Assembly: GCA_023430625.1 (NCBI GenBank) | Contig: JAEZAA010000264.1 | Coordinates: forward strand, 1 to 8,962 | DNA: 8,962 bases | Reading direction: 5' to 3' | From: Pseudomonadota bacterium | GTDB lineage: Bacteria; Pseudomonadota; Gammaproteobacteria; Pseudomonadales; Oleiphilaceae | Shown: in pieces, positions 6,686 through 8,962 of the stretch | How positions within the stretch are numbered: position 1 is the stretch's first letter | Layout of the letters: each line of letters starts with the position of its first letter | Program-made: the position numbers and the translations under genes | The notes under the pieces: model-generated | Database searches by the model: none | What the model saw: only the letters and a program-made list of their open reading frames with translations | What the model was told of the DNA's origin: nothing

Positions 6686-7234
6686 ATGTCAGGTGTGGCA
6701 GCACAGTACCAGCAGGGGATTTTTAGGCCCGGGCAGAAAGGCATGGTGCTGATTCTATGCCTCATCCTGCTTCTGGTCATGACGCTTCTGGGTGTCTCTG
6801 GCATGACGAATGTGCTGATGCAGGAGCAGATGGTCGGCGCCTTGAAGGAATCCAGCGTGGCTTTGGAAGCGGCCGAGTCGGCCTTGCGGGATGCCGAAGC
6901 GGCACTGACGGGCATCGATCCGGAGGATTTCGGTACGACTCCAGGACTTTATCTGGCCGACACCGAACCTGCTGATCCGTTCGTCGAAAGTCTGTGGACG
7001 GCCAATGCGTCCATCGAAGCCGCAACGACCCTGGATGGCGTGCCGACGCCACGCTACTACATCGTGCTTCTTGGTGGGATGACGGTCACCGCGCGAAAGG
7101 ACATCAATATCAGGAGCTACAACGAGGCGATCGGTTCAGGCGCCTTGACGGGGTTTAAGGTGGTGGCGCGCGGTCAGGGTGAGGCGGGGAATGGGCAGCG
7201 CATCATTGTCGGCTACTTTGGCCTGAGCCTTTAG
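6686..7234 (+). CDS. pilX: Type IV pilus minor pilin PilX
   Basis: A 182-residue PilX-type pilin. The leader of 19 residues ends in QKG19, cut before M20; then comes MVLILCLILLLVMTLLGVSG, followed by M-T-N-V-L-M-Q-E-Q-M and A-L-E-A-A-E-S-A-L-R-D-A-E-A, which is the PilX N-terminal signature. Mature position +5 is Leu (L24) instead of Glu; loss of Glu5 is known for this family and its type II secretion counterpart GspK and fits a position at the very tip of the complex. The ATG at 6686 is set by the strong site at 6672-6679. The gene starts 2 nt after pilW and is followed by an 86-nt gap to the second pilY1. That gap holds only a weak 6-bp inverted repeat (7253-7258 with 7296-7301). Confidence 0.93.
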   Translation: MSGVAAQYQQGIFRPGQKGMVLILCLILLLVMTLLGVSGMTNVLMQEQMVGALKESSVALEAAESALRDAEAALTGIDPEDFGTTPGLYLADTEPADPFVESLWTANASIEAATTLDGVPTPRYYIVLLGGMTVTARKDINIRSYNEAIGSGALTGFKVVARGQGEAGNGQRIIVGYFGLSL

Positions 7235-7307
7235 CGGGCCGACAGGGACACAGACCGCGACTCAGAGCGAGAGCCGGGAAGCACTTGGAGAGCGTGCGGT
7301 CGAAATC

Positions 7308-7313
7308 AAGGGA
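7308..7313 (+). promoter_or_regulatory. Ribosome binding site of the second pilY1
   Basis: AAGGGA lies 7 nt before ATG 7321, supporting that start. The AAGG directly touching the ATG is too close to serve. Confidence 0.6.
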
Positions 7314-7320
7314 ATCAAGG

Positions 7321-8962
7321 ATGAATTGGACGCAGGGACTTGCCCAGCGGATGGCGTGGGCGGCGCTTGGAATGGTCGTGGTGGGCAGCTCCTGCGGGAT
7401 GGCTGCACCAAATAGCTTGGCCCAAGCGCCACTGTTTCTGGGGCGGGGCATGAATCCGAACGTCATGCTGCTGCTGGATAACTCGCTCTCCATGAAGGCA
7501 TTCGTGCCCGGAGAAGGCTATAACAAGGCGACTGCGTACGGCCCTTGTCCCGCAGCACTCTTTCTCAACGTTCCCTCCGGGCAGCCGGTTGCTCTGCGCG
7601 TGAAAGCCGATGGGCAAGTCTTCTTCCAGGTTGCGGGCGCCAATTACGACTGGGGACTCTCGGCAAATGCCAGTGGCGCCAACGGCTATACTGTTCGCTG
7701 CTTTAACCCCTCCGCCTCTTATGCGGCTGATCTCGGTGCCAGTGATACCGGTACCTATAGTCGAGGTTACGCGGAGCGCTATTCCGGCAATTTCCTCAAC
7801 TGGTACTTCTCGGATGACAGCCACACAGTCGCCGCTAACTTCGGCGCCGGCCAAACGGAGCGACCGGGTATTCGTACCCGCATGGACGTGGCTAAGGCCG
7901 CAGCGGCTGAACTGGTCCAGGATGTTGAGGACGTCAACCTGGGGTTGAGCACCTACAGTGACGCCAACGCCCTGGTTGTGCAGGGTATTGCGGATGTGGC
8001 GGATGAATCGCACCGTCAGCGTTTGGTCACGGCTGTCCATGAGCTGGCGTATGGTTTGTACACGCCACTAGCCTCTGCCATTGGAGCCCTGGGGCGCTAT
8101 TTCGTCGAGGGCAAAACCAGTGGCGTTGTGCTAGGGAATCAAACGGCGGGGCAGCTTCTATCGAAGCGTCCGACGTACGGCGAGGAGGCGTTCGAACCAG
8201 CGGCTGAGACCACCGTCATACAAGATTTTTGCCAGGCGAACTTTATTCTGGCGCTCACCGATGGCGAGCCCATGATGGATAATGATCTCGCGCCAGCTCT
8301 TCAGAATTATGCCAATGATGGCGATGGGCAACCCCTGAACGATGTCACGAAGGCATTGTTTGAGCGTGACTGGCGGCCTGATCTCAATGATGCAAACGGG
8401 AATCCGGTCCGGAACAATATCCTGTCCCACATGATTGGCTTCGGTGACGAGTTGGTGCAAGGCAGTTCGCTGTTGCTATCTGCTGCGACAAATGGTGGTG
8501 GCAAATTTAAGACAGCGGAAAATGCATTGGATCTGGCGGCGGCGTTTAAGGATCTTCAACGCAGCATTCAAGCGCGAACGGGCTCGGTGGCGGGCGTGTC
8601 CTTCAATAGTCAGACACTGGGCGAGGACAGCGTCTTGTTCGCCTCGACCTTTGAGACCAGTAACTGGAGCGGCACGCTGACGGCTTATCCGCTGAATCCG
8701 GAGACTGGCATCGCGGGGCAACCGGCCTGGGAGGCCGCAACTCTACTCACCGAACTGGGTGCCGACGACCGTACGATTCTGACTCATGACGGTGCTAGCG
8801 GCGTGGCCTTTGCCTGGGACAACCTCAACAGCCTGCAGCGAAGCGATTTGATGCATGGTTCTGCGGATGAGGGCATGGGAAGGGCGCGCCTGGCCTATCT
8901 GCGAGGTAGTCGCGCCCAGGAACAGGGCGCTGCCGAGAGCGGGCTATTTCGTGCCCGGTCCG
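7321..8962 (+). CDS. pilY1: PilY1-type type IV pilus tip adhesin, second copy, cut by the window end
   Basis: I translated this frame by hand: it stays open for 547 residues to the window end. It begins with a Sec signal peptide (hydrophobic residues about 12-30), then the metal-site DxSxS motif at D53-S57 (DNSLSM), the same residue number as in the first copy. Next come a Thr in TPL (249-251), the second vWA-like motif TDG at 313-315, the family feature DWRPDL (350-355) and MIGFGDE (371-377). The visible part ends in LFRARS, where PilY1 proteins normally run into VLGDI and the propeller, so the vWA-like half appears complete and the propeller is outside the window. The distance between the metal motifs is 261 residues against 358 in the first copy. 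It follows pilX by 86 nt and is probably in the same operon. It is clearly not a recent copy of the first. Confidence 0.93.
   Translation, partial: MNWTQGLAQRMAWAALGMVVVGSSCGMAAPNSLAQAPLFLGRGMNPNVMLLLDNSLSMKAFVPGEGYNKATAYGPCPAALFLNVPSGQPVALRVKADGQVFFQVAGANYDWGLSANASGANGYTVRCFNPSASYAADLGASDTGTYSRGYAERYSGNFLNWYFSDDSHTVAANFGAGQTERPGIRTRMDVAKAAAAELVQDVEDVNLGLSTYSDANALVVQGIADVADESHRQRLVTAVHELAYGLYTPLASAIGALGRYFVEGKTSGVVLGNQTAGQLLSKRPTYGEEAFEPAAETTVIQDFCQANFILALTDGEPMMDNDLAPALQNYANDGDGQPLNDVTKALFERDWRPDLNDANGNPVRNNILSHMIGFGDELVQGSSLLLSAATNGGGKFKTAENALDLAAAFKDLQRSIQARTGSVAGVSFNSQTLGEDSVLFASTFETSNWSGTLTAYPLNPETGIAGQPAWEAATLLTELGADDRTILTHDGASGVAFAWDNLNSLQRSDLMHGSADEGMGRARLAYLRGSRAQEQGAAESGLFRARS

Noticed and set aside
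7381..7398. Possible lipoprotein box (GSSC) at the end of the second PilY1's signal peptide
   Set aside because: Gly at -3 and Ser at -1 fit poorly with the usual L-A/S-G/A-C pattern; an ordinary Sec signal peptide explains the region.
7315..8040. Open frame of 241 codons on the - strand opposite the second pilY1
   Set aside because: The + strand frame carries the clear PilY1 motifs; the opposite product shows no family pattern.

Overview
The window is a continuous type IV pilus (T4P) accessory region, with every supported gene on the + strand. It holds the genes for the pilus tip complex: minor pilins and PilY1-type tip adhesins. Order, class I prepilin leaders, roughly 48-63% local GC and Shine-Dalgarno-led polycistronic spacing suggest a proteobacterium, most likely a gammaproteobacterium. 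The genus cannot be told from the sequence.

Layout. (1) 7-3711: a full-length PilY1, with a Sec signal peptide, a von Willebrand A (vWA)-like metal-site domain and a C-terminal beta-propeller. It overlaps by 8 nt a PilE-class minor pilin (3704-4210), which starts at GTG and has a long leader with a strong hairpin in its coding sequence. (2) 4284-4323: a textbook intrinsic terminator closes this unit. (3) 4398-4874: a second PilE-class pilin, alone, with its own ribosome binding site. (4) 4875-5230: about 356 bp with no recognisable gene. (5) 5231-7234: pilV, pilW and pilX, tightly packed and each with a good ribosome binding site. (6) 7321-8962: a second, divergent PilY1, cut by the window end just before its propeller.

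In the well-known Pseudomonas layout (fimU-pilV-pilW-pilX-pilY1-pilY2-pilE) one set of these genes builds one tip complex. Here the tail of one set (pilY1-pilE) abuts the body of a second (pilE, pilV, pilW, pilX, pilY1), so two tip modules seem to lie in tandem. The minor pilins V, W, X and E are expected to form a short priming complex in the inner membrane that carries PilY1 at the pilus tip; two PilY1 proteins would give two alternative tips. No fimU/fimT (GspH-type) or pilY2 gene is seen. I found no CRISPR, tRNA, rRNA, insertion sequence or phage genes. The novelty is modest: the duplication, the differences between the two adhesins, and the hairpin in the first pilin's leader.
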